A DNA stretch of 27,581 bases from positions 1 through 27,581 of IMG/VR virus record IMGVR_UViG_3300028025_003600; one strand, 5' to 3'. This document shows, piece after piece, positions 5,945 to 12,867 of the stretch. Source of the stretch: a virus. The first letter of the stretch is position 1; each line of letters opens with the position of its first letter. Made by a program: the position numbers and the translations under genes. Below the pieces are notes generated by a model that searched no databases, was not told the origin of the DNA, and was given only the letters and a program-made list of their open reading frames with translations.

Positions 5945-7996
5945 GTGAGTAGACTGGTAGTTCTTTTGTTTAGTTGTTTACTGAGCATTTCAGTATCACA
6001 GGCACAAGTACAAATTCAAGGAACTAATTTAACTGTTACTCCAGTTAATGATGGTACAGGTAGTTTAGTATCAATTCCAATTCCAGGTGGTTCTGGATTG
6101 TCAATTACAGTTGGTCAAGGTTCAGCTGCACTTCCACTACAAAATATAAACAACTTAACTGATTCCACTCTTATTCAACTTGGTGATGATGGGTGGAGAG
6201 ATATTCCACTACCATTTCAATTTCCATATTGGGGACAAGTGTTTGATAAGTCAACAATGTATAGTAATGGAGTTGTTCAGTTTGGTAGACCAGTCGGTAA
6301 CAATTGGCCAAATTGGAATAATGCTTTCTGCTGTCATGGTGAAGATTTAAGAAATTCTACAAATAGTGGTCATAACTATTCTATTATGCCACTATGGACA
6401 GACTTAGTTGATATGACTGGGCAAACTTCTTATTATCGTGGCACAGAAAATTCAATGACTTATGGTTGGTATGGTATAAGACAGTTTGGTGACAGAAATG
6501 CTTCGAACACTTTTGAATTGAAAATAAACAATACTGGTTCATTTGATGTTCGTTATGGTGGAACATTTATTTCTCCATCACAATACACAACCATTGGTAT
6601 AACTGGCGATTTATCAAAAGGTGAGTATGTTCAACTTTATCATGGTCTAGGATTACAACAAAATAGCCAGCCATGGTCTTGGAGTGCTTTAGGTGGAACT
6701 GGTGCAGTAGATATGTGTATTATTAATCCACTATCATCTCCAACTTGCGCAGGATATCAAGCAGCATATTTTACTCAACAGTGTACCATAAGTGCATTGT
6801 TTGATCCATCATGTCCAGGATACCAAACTGCATATTTTAGTCTGCAGTGTTCAGCTGATGCTCTTTACAATGTAAACTGTCCAGGATATCAAACTGCATA
6901 TTTTAACCAACAATGTTCATTAAATTCATTGTATAATGTAAACTGTCCAGGATATGCTTCAGCTTATTTACAACAACAGTGTACAGCCAATCCATTATAC
7001 TCAACTACATGTGATGGATATGCCACTGCGTATCATGACCAACAATGTTCATTAAATCCATTATACGCAACAACTTGTGCAGGTTATGCTTCAGCCTATC
7101 ATAACCAACAGTGCACTGCTAATCCTCTTTACTCTACAACTTGTTCTGGTTATGCTCAAGCATATTTTAGTCAGCAGTGTTCATTAGATGGATTATATGA
7201 TAGAACCTGCCCGAATTATTCAACTGCATATGCAACTAAGATGGTACTTGAACAACAAGGTACGGCATCAATAGTAGCAACTGCAGGTACAGTGGCACGA
7301 AACGATCCTGCCAATCAACCTGTTTCTACAACAACTGCTTCAGCTACAGTTGGTTCTGATGGTGCAGTTGCTGTTGGTGTTTCAAAGACAGGTGATAGTA
7401 ATGTGGACAAAGCAATTGCTCCTCCACCACCAAGCGCAAATTCTGCTACCGCACCTGCTGGCGCAGTTCAATTGGCACCACCTCCACCACCCCCACAACA
7501 ACAAATGGCTCAGAATGACCCAAAGGGTGGTGGCGATAAACCTGAACCAAGAGGTGGGAATAAACAAGAGGATAAAAAAGATGATGCTCCGAAAGGCTCT
7601 GGGGGCAGTTCTCCGTCACAGAATACTAATACTGCTCAAGCGTCATCTGATAAACCAGCAGCACCTACTGCTCGCCAAGCACTCCAAGAACGAAGAGAAG
7701 CTGCAGCAAAAGCAGAAGCAGTAGAAAAGGGTAAAGACCTTGCTAATCAAATGGGCAAAGCGTCTGACCTAGAAGCACAGAAAGCAGTTCAGAATGTAGT
7801 TATCCAAGCAATGGGGTTCACTCCTGGATTTGATGCTTATAGCAGACAGATAATCGTACAACAACAATTCTATAAACCATACCAAGTTTATGGAAATCAA
7901 AAGACTATTGACAATCGTGCTAATCTAAGAATGTTTAGTGGTACTGATAAACTACACAATGAAATGGTAGATTCTCAATATAACAAGGAGAAATAA
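5945..7996 (+). CDS. Large secreted protein with nidogen-like domain and 22-residue Cys repeats
   Basis: A 683-residue exported protein starting with GTG. A signal peptide covers about residues 1-20 (cut after SVSQA). Residues 60-235 look like a beta-sandwich similar to NIDO-type domains (FQFPYWGQVF, MYSNGVVQFG, NTFELKINNTGSFDVRYGG). From C258 to C422 there are nearly eight copies of an exact 22-residue repeat with two cysteines each. A Pro/Gly/Lys-rich low-complexity region (about 440-600) follows, then a conserved-looking C-terminal segment (VIQAMGFTPGFDAYSRQII, KPYQVYGNQKTIDNR). It is probably periplasmic or surface exposed during infection, or a virion appendage; neither is shown. The gene belongs to a run of envelope-targeted genes. 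Confidence 0.88.
   Translation: MSRLVVLLFSCLLSISVSQAQVQIQGTNLTVTPVNDGTGSLVSIPIPGGSGLSITVGQGSAALPLQNINNLTDSTLIQLGDDGWRDIPLPFQFPYWGQVFDKSTMYSNGVVQFGRPVGNNWPNWNNAFCCHGEDLRNSTNSGHNYSIMPLWTDLVDMTGQTSYYRGTENSMTYGWYGIRQFGDRNASNTFELKINNTGSFDVRYGGTFISPSQYTTIGITGDLSKGEYVQLYHGLGLQQNSQPWSWSALGGTGAVDMCIINPLSSPTCAGYQAAYFTQQCTISALFDPSCPGYQTAYFSLQCSADALYNVNCPGYQTAYFNQQCSLNSLYNVNCPGYASAYLQQQCTANPLYSTTCDGYATAYHDQQCSLNPLYATTCAGYASAYHNQQCTANPLYSTTCSGYAQAYFSQQCSLDGLYDRTCPNYSTAYATKMVLEQQGTASIVATAGTVARNDPANQPVSTTTASATVGSDGAVAVGVSKTGDSNVDKAIAPPPPSANSATAPAGAVQLAPPPPPPQQQMAQNDPKGGGDKPEPRGGNKQEDKKDDAPKGSGGSSPSQNTNTAQASSDKPAAPTARQALQERREAAAKAEAVEKGKDLANQMGKASDLEAQKAVQNVVIQAMGFTPGFDAYSRQIIVQQQFYKPYQVYGNQKTIDNRANLRMFSGTDKLHNEMVDSQYNKEK
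6716..7243 (+). repeat. Tandem 66-bp coding repeat (22-residue Cys motif)
   Basis: Within the 683-residue protein, cysteines fall at 258, 268, 280, 290, 302, 312, 324, 334, 346, 356, 368, 378, 390, 400, 412 and 422: spacing alternates 10 and 12 with no slip. The unit reads roughly C-[ST]-x3-L-[YF]-x3-C-x-G-Y-x2-A-Y-x2-Q-Q. DNA copies differ at many positions, so the protein pattern is conserved rather than recently duplicated. It is a protein repeat, not a CRISPR array. Confidence 0.92.
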
Positions 7997-7997
7997 A

Positions 7998-8168
7998 TTG
8001 GCAGTGATTGTTGCTCCGATATGTAAAGTGCCAAATTGTAAACATGATGCCCAGATATCATATAAAAATGGTGACCGAGTGCGTTATATGAATACATGTT
8101 CAAGACACTGGAATGAGTTAATTCCATTAGAAATACAAATTTTAATAAAAGGAAATAAAAATGGCTGA
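7998..8168 (+). CDS. Small Cys/His-rich protein, possible zinc binding
   Basis: A 56-residue ORF starting with TTG two bases after the previous stop, supported by AAGGAG at 7985-7990 with seven-base spacing, the strongest ribosome site in the area; no other ORF would use it. Cysteines and histidines (C9, C14, H16, C34, H37 in ICKVPNCKH and NTCSRHW) suggest a small zinc finger. There is no signal peptide. It overlaps the next gene by eight bases. A GTG at 8004 is a less well spaced alternative start. Confidence 0.62.
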   Translation: MAVIVAPICKVPNCKHDAQISYKNGDRVRYMNTCSRHWNELIPLEIQILIKGNKNG

Positions 8169-8661
8169 AGAAATTAAAGATGTCAATAAAAAGATTGACG
8201 AAGCTGAGGCAGCAGTTAAAAAATATGCAAGTAAAGATACAGTTATAAGTATTGGTGGATATGAATTTACACCAGCTAAGTTAATGGTAGCTGCAACATT
8301 AGTATCTTCTATTCTTGGTGGTTTGTATGGTGTGTTTGAAGTTTATAAAGACTATCAAGGTATGAAGAAAAAGATTGCAGAATATGTTTCACCAGACTTA
8401 ACAGAAGTATATAAGAAACTTGCTGTTATTGAAGAGAATAGTCAAAAGACTAGCGATTATACTCGTGATATTAAAGGCGACTTAAAGAATGATATCCGTC
8501 GTTTAGAAGGAGTTGTTGAGTCTGTAGAGCGTAGTGCCAAGCAGTCTGCTCGTGAAGCAACTCAGGCTCAGAAAGAAACTGACCAAGAATTGCGTCAAGT
8601 TCGTAAAGAAATTGATTCAAAAATACAGAAAGCATTAGATAATCCGCTTGCTGGAAAATAA
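8161..8661 (+). CDS. Single-span membrane protein with long coiled coil
   Basis: A 166-residue protein with a charged N-terminal helix (1-30), a membrane segment at about 38-62 (PAKLMVAATLVSSILGGLYGVFEVY), and then a long charged helix (about 65-160) with heptad-like spacing. The pattern resembles holin or spanin-like and tail-associated coil proteins, but I see no defining motif. AAAAGGAAAT precedes the ATG at 8161. It sits among secreted and lipoprotein genes, so action at the cell envelope is likely; function unknown. Confidence 0.82.
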   Translation: MAEEIKDVNKKIDEAEAAVKKYASKDTVISIGGYEFTPAKLMVAATLVSSILGGLYGVFEVYKDYQGMKKKIAEYVSPDLTEVYKKLAVIEENSQKTSDYTRDIKGDLKNDIRRLEGVVESVERSAKQSAREATQAQKETDQELRQVRKEIDSKIQKALDNPLAGK

Positions 8662-8667
8662 TAAATA
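8660..8667 (+). promoter_or_regulatory. Candidate late promoter (AATAAATA)
   Basis: AATAAATA, followed by C, lies 27 bases before the ATG at 8694. T4 late promoters use TATAAATA as their sole conserved element and cyanophages use NATAAATA, recognised by the gp55 sigma factor. The match is good but the element is short and A/T-rich, so chance occurrence is possible. No gp55 gene is in the window. Confidence 0.4.
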
Positions 8668-8693
8668 CAAAAAATGAGATTGGAAAATAAAAA

Positions 8694-8966
8694 ATGAATG
8701 ATAAGAGATTAGCCAAAGGTTTACTTATTTTATTATTACTTCCACTAACGCTGGCATATTTTAGTGGCGAGTCATTTCGTTATCCATGTCAAGACCCAAA
8801 GAATTGGGATAAAGAAATGTGTAAACTACCGCATTGTGATGTGACAAGAACTTGTCCTCAACACATTTTTAAGGGTCAAAACGACCCACGCTTGGGACCA
8901 GATGGAAATAAACCTATTGCGCAAAATACACCAACTACACCAGTAACAGGAGCAAATTGCAAATGA
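8694..8966 (+). CDS. Small secreted Cys-containing protein, unknown
   Basis: A 90-residue protein with a positively charged N-terminus and a hydrophobic core (LAKGLLILLLLPLTLAYFSG) forming a signal peptide or N-terminal anchor. The remainder has cysteines at 32, 43, 48, 54 and 89 (PCQDP, MCKLPHCDVTRTCPQH), likely disulfide bonded in the periplasm, and a Pro/Thr tail. It overlaps the next gene at an ATGA junction. I do not recognise a family. Confidence 0.75.
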   Translation: MNDKRLAKGLLILLLLPLTLAYFSGESFRYPCQDPKNWDKEMCKLPHCDVTRTCPQHIFKGQNDPRLGPDGNKPIAQNTPTTPVTGANCK

Positions 8967-9466
8967 ACTTGAATATTTTTAATAAAGAAGAAAAACAGCC
9001 AGAGACTTTTATGTATACTGAAGAGCAATTAATGGCTCGTCTAAAGTTTTTTATTGGTATCTGTTTAGCACTTACCTTGTTTGGTATTGTATTCGTTGTG
9101 TTATACTCTTTAATCTTTGTTACACAACCACTTAATGCTATTTCTCCAATCGACCAAAAATTCTTTGAGTTAATCATTCCTATCGCTACATTCTTAACTG
9201 GTACTTTGTCAGGAATTATGCTGGCAGGTGGTGATAAAGATGCTCAGAAAGCTGCACTTGCTGCTGCAAACAAGGGTTGGGATAAACCACCAACTCCAAT
9301 TGCACCACCTCCATCTATGTCATCACCAATGGGTGGTATGGGTATGCCACAAAGACCTATGTCTATGCCAACAATGACACCAATGAACAGCGTGTTATCA
9401 GAAGCAACTACTATGCCTGTTTTCGAAGCTGGCGACCCAACTCATAGAAATAGCAGAAACGATTAA
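8963..9466 (+). CDS. Two-span membrane protein with Met/Pro-rich tail
   Basis: A 167-residue protein; the start is taken at the ATGA junction (8963) with AGGAG at 8948-8952, rather than an upstream TTG at 8957. Two hydrophobic segments lie at about 28-52 (FFIGICLALTLFGIVFVVLY) and 68-90 (FELIIPIATFLTGTLSGIML). After GGDKDAQ comes a cytoplasmic-looking Ala-rich segment, then a Met/Pro/Gly-rich low-complexity tail (SPMGGMGMPQRPMSMPTM). The topology would suit a holin-like or scaffold membrane protein, but nothing decides it. Confidence 0.82.
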   Translation: MNLNIFNKEEKQPETFMYTEEQLMARLKFFIGICLALTLFGIVFVVLYSLIFVTQPLNAISPIDQKFFELIIPIATFLTGTLSGIMLAGGDKDAQKAALAAANKGWDKPPTPIAPPPSMSSPMGGMGMPQRPMSMPTMTPMNSVLSEATTMPVFEAGDPTHRNSRND

Positions 9467-9467
9467 C

Positions 9468-9809
9468 ATGAAAAAATTATTATTGATTTCTCTGTTGGTT
9501 TTGTCTGGATGTTCGCTCATTCTACCAAGACCACACGACCCAGTGATGTTTGATAATCTAGTTTCAACTAAAATCGCAGTAAATAAGTTGTCATGTGATG
9601 ATAAAAACTGGACAGATGCTGAAAATAAAATACAACATCTTAAAGTATATACTGAATTACGAAACGACCCTCAAGCAAAATCTATCGCTCAATTAGAGGA
9701 AGCAATTGGTAAAGCCAAAGCATCTAACAGCAAAGTTTTTTGTGAGAGTATCCTTAAAATAAACAAAACTCGCATTGATGTAGTTGTTGATGCATGGAGG
9801 GGAAGATGA
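9468..9809 (+). CDS. Small lipoprotein
   Basis: A 113-residue lipoprotein: MKKLLLISLLVLSGCS has a classic lipobox (LSGC) with the lipidated cysteine at residue 15. The mature part is helical and charged, with two further cysteines (C43, C92) that may pair. No aspartate follows the lipid cysteine, so sorting to the outer membrane is expected in a Gram-negative host. An outer-membrane spanin subunit would have this size and location, but no partner inner-membrane spanin is obvious, so this is only one possibility. Confidence 0.82.
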   Translation: MKKLLLISLLVLSGCSLILPRPHDPVMFDNLVSTKIAVNKLSCDDKNWTDAENKIQHLKVYTELRNDPQAKSIAQLEEAIGKAKASNSKVFCESILKINKTRIDVVVDAWRGR

Positions 9810-10036
9810 TTGATCAATTAAGAGAAGTCGTAGGAATGGGTGGTCCAGGTGCAGCATTGGCAAACGAGTTGCTTGTTCTTCGCGAACAATATGAAAGACA
9901 AGAAATTACACTGGAAGAATATCAATATCTTACCAATCAAATTGCTGAAGTAAGAGCTGCTCAAGAATTAAGTAGCGACGAGCAAGCATGTCGTTATATT
10001 ATTGCTGCTGCTAAAGCTCTTTCAACATTTGTGTAA
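9806..10036 (+). CDS. Small helical protein, unknown
   Basis: A 76-residue protein. The start is taken at the ATGA junction (9806) because GGAGG at 9796-9800 lies five bases before it; the ATG at 9794 has no ribosome site. A Gly/Ala-rich N-terminal segment (EVVGMGGPGAALANELL) is followed by a helical hairpin, LREQYERQEITLEEYQYLTN, that resembles SHOCT-like short motifs. It abuts the phosphoesterase gene by one shared base. Function unknown. Confidence 0.75.
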   Translation: MIDQLREVVGMGGPGAALANELLVLREQYERQEITLEEYQYLTNQIAEVRAAQELSSDEQACRYIIAAAKALSTFV

Positions 10037-10890
10037 TGAAATACCGCACGATATTCATAAGTGATGTTCACTTAGGTACTCGTGATTGTCAAGCAAACAA
10101 ATTAAATAACTTTTTAAAACATAACACCTGCGAGACTCTATATCTCGTGGGTGATATAATTGATGCTTGGAAGATCCAACAAAACAAGTGGAAATGGAAA
10201 CAGAGCCACACTAATGTTGTCCGCAGAATACTTGGTCATGCCAAGCGTGGAACTAGAGTGATATATGTTGCGGGTAATCATGATGAATTCTTAAGACCAA
10301 TGATCCCATACGGATTCTCTTTCGGTCTGATTGAAATACAAAACCAAACAGAACATGTCGGTGTAGATGGTAAACGATACCTAGTTACACATGGAGATCT
10401 ATTCGATGGTATCACTAGACTTGCTCCATGGCTTGCTTTTCTTGGCGATAAACTATACGATTTAGTTCTTGATTGGAATTCTCGATTTAATTGGATCCGT
10501 CACAAACTAGGATTTGGTTACTGGTCATTATCTAAATATCTAAAACATAAAGTAAAGAAAGCATCTGACTTTATGTTTCAATTCGAAACTAATCTTGCAA
10601 AATATTGTAAGAAGCGTGGTTTTGGTGGTGTTATCTGCGGACACATACATCATGCCGAAATAAAAGAGATTGATGGTGTTACATACATGAACGATGGAGA
10701 CTGGGTTGAGTCATGCACTGCTCTTGTTGAGCATCATGATGGACGCTGGGAAATAGTAACATGGACAAAGGAGACCGACCATGAAAGTACAGAAAATAAT
10801 AAAGAAGATGTATCAAGCATGCATCAACCACGACAAGATCAAAGAAAAGAGAATGTGGCTGAAAGCGTTGAAGAAATCATTAAAGCATAA
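10036..10890 (+). CDS. plcP: PlcP/LpxH-type metallophosphoesterase
   Basis: A 284-residue calcineurin-like phosphoesterase with all metal motifs: D10-x-H12 (SDVHLG), D40 (GDIID), N81-H82 (GNHDE), H119 (THGD) and H203-x-H205 (GHIHH). The stretches YWSLSKYLKHKVK and NDGDWVESCTALVEHHDGR match what I recall of PlcP, the phospholipase C-like enzyme of phosphate-starved proteobacteria that cuts phospholipids to diacylglycerol for glycolipid synthesis. The related LpxH (UDP-2,3-diacylglucosamine hydrolase) is the main alternative; the closeness to PlcP is from memory, not a search. A hydrophilic tail after residue 245 overlaps a second small ORF at 10781. It heads a cassette with a glycosyltransferase and a desaturase, which supports a lipid role. 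Confidence 0.86.
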   Translation: MKYRTIFISDVHLGTRDCQANKLNNFLKHNTCETLYLVGDIIDAWKIQQNKWKWKQSHTNVVRRILGHAKRGTRVIYVAGNHDEFLRPMIPYGFSFGLIEIQNQTEHVGVDGKRYLVTHGDLFDGITRLAPWLAFLGDKLYDLVLDWNSRFNWIRHKLGFGYWSLSKYLKHKVKKASDFMFQFETNLAKYCKKRGFGGVICGHIHHAEIKEIDGVTYMNDGDWVESCTALVEHHDGRWEIVTWTKETDHESTENNKEDVSSMHQPRQDQRKENVAESVEEIIKA

Positions 10891-10912
10891 AAATACAAAT
10901 GTTATTAAGTGA
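10781..10912 (+). CDS. Possible small overlapping gene, basic helical peptide
   Basis: A 43-residue ORF out of frame within the tail of the phosphoesterase gene. Its ribosome site is strong: AAAGGAG at 10767-10773, seven bases before the ATG. The product is basic and helical (MYQACINHDKIKEKRMW). It overlaps the phosphoesterase by 110 bases and the glycosyltransferase start by 14. Against it, codon use in this stretch favours the phosphoesterase frame. It could also serve as a leader coupling translation to the glycosyltransferase, which lacks its own clear ribosome site. Confidence 0.42.
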   Translation: MKVQKIIKKMYQACINHDKIKEKRMWLKALKKSLKHKNTNVIK

Positions 10913-11612
10913 TAAAATAACAATAGTTGTTCCTTGTAAAAACGAGGAAACATACATCGCGCATTTGTTAATGCATCTGCGCCAACAAGAGATAGGTAAC
11001 ACTAGAATTATTATCGCTGACTGCTCTACGGACAATACAAGACAAGTCATTGAAACAATGAAAGGTAGTCTGAATGTTGAAGTCATTGAAGGTGGACCAG
11101 TTTCTATTGCTAAAAATAATGGAGCAAAATTAGTAACAACTCCATACATTCTGTTCATTGATGCTGATGTTCGTTTCTTCAACAACAAAGTTATCCGCGA
11201 TGCAGTTGATCAATTAGAAACTAATAACTTAGATCTTGTTGGATTGTATGCAAAGTGTTATGATGATGATTACCGTGCACAAATCGGCTTTATGATTTTT
11301 AACTGTATCAACAGAATTATGCAATATACAGTACCATTCGCTGTTGGTGCTTTTATGCTAACTCGCAGAGATAGGTTTGAAGAGTTCGGCGGTTTCGCTG
11401 CAAAGTATGGAACCAGCGAAGACTTCTTTTTATCTAAACGATACGATGTTAAGAAATTTAAATTGGTGAATCACTATTTTGGACAAGACAGCAGAAGATT
11501 CCAAATAATGGGGTACTTTGGTATGGCATGGTATCTATTAAAGAACTTGTGGAACAGAAACAATGATGCATATTGGAACACGGTAGACTACTCCAAATAC
11601 TGGACTAAATAG
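10899..11612 (+). CDS. GT-A (family 2-like) glycosyltransferase
   Basis: A 237-residue glycosyltransferase with the family 2 N-terminal signature ITIVVPCKNEE, a DCSTDNT nucleotide-binding turn near 41-47, and the metal-binding D88-A-D90 (LFIDADVRFF). The later EDFFLSKR (acid plus basic pattern) resembles the ED/R-type catalytic region. A moderately hydrophobic segment around 125-150 may associate with membrane. It would transfer a sugar from a nucleotide sugar; the acceptor is unknown. Next to a PlcP-like enzyme, diacylglycerol is a plausible acceptor, though the known partner Agt belongs to a different glycosyltransferase family. No good ribosome site precedes ATG 10899, so coupling from upstream is likely. 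Confidence 0.86.
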   Translation: MLLSDKITIVVPCKNEETYIAHLLMHLRQQEIGNTRIIIADCSTDNTRQVIETMKGSLNVEVIEGGPVSIAKNNGAKLVTTPYILFIDADVRFFNNKVIRDAVDQLETNNLDLVGLYAKCYDDDYRAQIGFMIFNCINRIMQYTVPFAVGAFMLTRRDRFEEFGGFAAKYGTSEDFFLSKRYDVKKFKLVNHYFGQDSRRFQIMGYFGMAWYLLKNLWNRNNDAYWNTVDYSKYWTK

Positions 11613-11616
11613 CTAC

Positions 11617-12318
11617 ATGACACCAATATTATACACCTTAATACTAACACATATTACTATTCTTTGTGTAACAATTTATTTACACAGAGGTGTAACTCAT
11701 AGAGGGTTGGAGTTTCACCCAGCACTATCGCATTTCATGCGTTTCTGGTTGTGGCTTACAACAGGTATGGTTACCAAACAATGGGTAGCCATTCATCGCA
11801 AGCATCATAGATTTATTGACACTGATGGTGATCCACATAGTCCTAAGTTATTTGGAATTAAAAACATTGTTTTCCGTGGCGTATACTATTACTATCAAGC
11901 AGCCAAAGATGCTAGAATGATTGTTGAATATGGTGCTGGTACACCAAACGATTGGGTTGAAAGAAAAATATACACCAAACACCATTTCTTAGGTGTATTC
12001 TTAATGCTAGCAATCAATGTTTTATTATTTGGTTGGATAGGAATACTAATTTGGTTATTGCAAATTGTCTGGATTCCATTTTGGGCAGCAGGTGTGATTA
12101 ATGGACTTGGACATTGGTGGGGCTACAGCAACACAGATAATAAAGACAGTTCAAGAAACATACTTCCCTTCGGTATTTGGATTGGTGGAGAGGAACTACA
12201 CAATAACCACCACGCTGAACCAGCAAATCCTAGACTAAGTAGAAAATGGTGGGAAATAGATATCGGTTGGATTTGGATAAACATATTTAAACAATTAAGG
12301 TTATTGAAGATTCGTTAA
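11617..12318 (+). CDS. Membrane fatty acid desaturase
   Basis: A 233-residue desaturase of the acyl-CoA/acyl-lipid delta-9 type. The three histidine boxes that bind the di-iron centre are complete: H23-x4-H28 (HRGVTH), H60-x2-HH (HRKHH) and H195-x2-HH (HNNHH), with the extra INGLGHWWGY motif at 161-170. Hydrophobic segments lie at 3-22, 38-52, 125-142 and 143-162. It is shorter than bacterial homologues (often about 300 or more), lacking much of the N-terminal membrane pair and C-terminal extension, but the catalytic set is whole. It would put a double bond into host acyl chains using O2 and a host electron donor, changing membrane fluidity. Four bases separate it from the glycosyltransferase. 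Confidence 0.93.
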   Translation: MTPILYTLILTHITILCVTIYLHRGVTHRGLEFHPALSHFMRFWLWLTTGMVTKQWVAIHRKHHRFIDTDGDPHSPKLFGIKNIVFRGVYYYYQAAKDARMIVEYGAGTPNDWVERKIYTKHHFLGVFLMLAINVLLFGWIGILIWLLQIVWIPFWAAGVINGLGHWWGYSNTDNKDSSRNILPFGIWIGGEELHNNHHAEPANPRLSRKWWEIDIGWIWINIFKQLRLLKIR

Positions 12319-12333
12319 TATCATTATTTGATT

Positions 12334-12867
12334 ATGAAAATTATTATTACTGGCCATATGAATGGCATTGGAAAAGCAATCTACAACAAGTTTAGTAATT
12401 GTGGTTGGGAAGTTTCTGGCTACGATATACTAAACGATCGCAATGTAACACTCCCCCAAACTCAGAAAAATTTATTAGAAGAACTTCTAACGGCAGATGT
12501 ATTTGTAAATAATGCATTGCCATCACAAACCGAACTCCTAATTGCTACACACAAACAATGGATGACTCAACAAAAAACCATTGTAAATATTTCTAGTGCT
12601 ATAACATACATGTATGTAAACAACGATTATCCTGAATCGTTTACTGCTTACTACAATCACAAACAAACTTTAGATAATCAAACTAGAGTTTTACAAAAAC
12701 AAAACAGATACCCAAATATAATAAACTTTAGACCAGCTTGGGTTGATACACAACTAGCCGATGGTATCTATGATTTTAAAATCAAACCTGAACATCTGGC
12801 CAACCTAATTTATTTTTGTGTAGAAAACTCTGAGCATCAACAATTTTTAGATGTGGTGGTGAGATAG
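12334..12867 (+). CDS. Short-chain dehydrogenase/reductase, compact
   Basis: A 177-residue SDR; the start is ATG 12334 (a TTG at 12328 is in frame but less likely). The cofactor motif TGxxxGIG is seen as TGHMNGIG (6-13), the NNAG-like motif as VNNALP (58-63), the catalytic serine in NISSA (85-89), and Y106-x3-K110 as the catalytic pair. At 177 residues it is about 70 shorter than a usual SDR and lacks some central helices, but the NAD(P) and active-site motifs remain. Substrate unknown; the adjacent aminotransferase suggests the pair could make and aminate a ketone or aldehyde. Its stop shares a base with the next GTG. Confidence 0.84.
   Translation: MKIIITGHMNGIGKAIYNKFSNCGWEVSGYDILNDRNVTLPQTQKNLLEELLTADVFVNNALPSQTELLIATHKQWMTQQKTIVNISSAITYMYVNNDYPESFTAYYNHKQTLDNQTRVLQKQNRYPNIINFRPAWVDTQLADGIYDFKIKPEHLANLIYFCVENSEHQQFLDVVVR

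Noticed and set aside
6716-7243. Regular 66-bp repeats as a CRISPR array
   Set aside because: The repeats are in frame inside a long ORF, keep protein-level but not DNA-level identity, and have no spacers.
8161-9809. Calling the membrane, coil and lipoprotein genes a holin-spanin lysis cassette
   Set aside because: No endolysin is nearby and no inner/outer spanin pair can be identified; size and topology alone are not enough.
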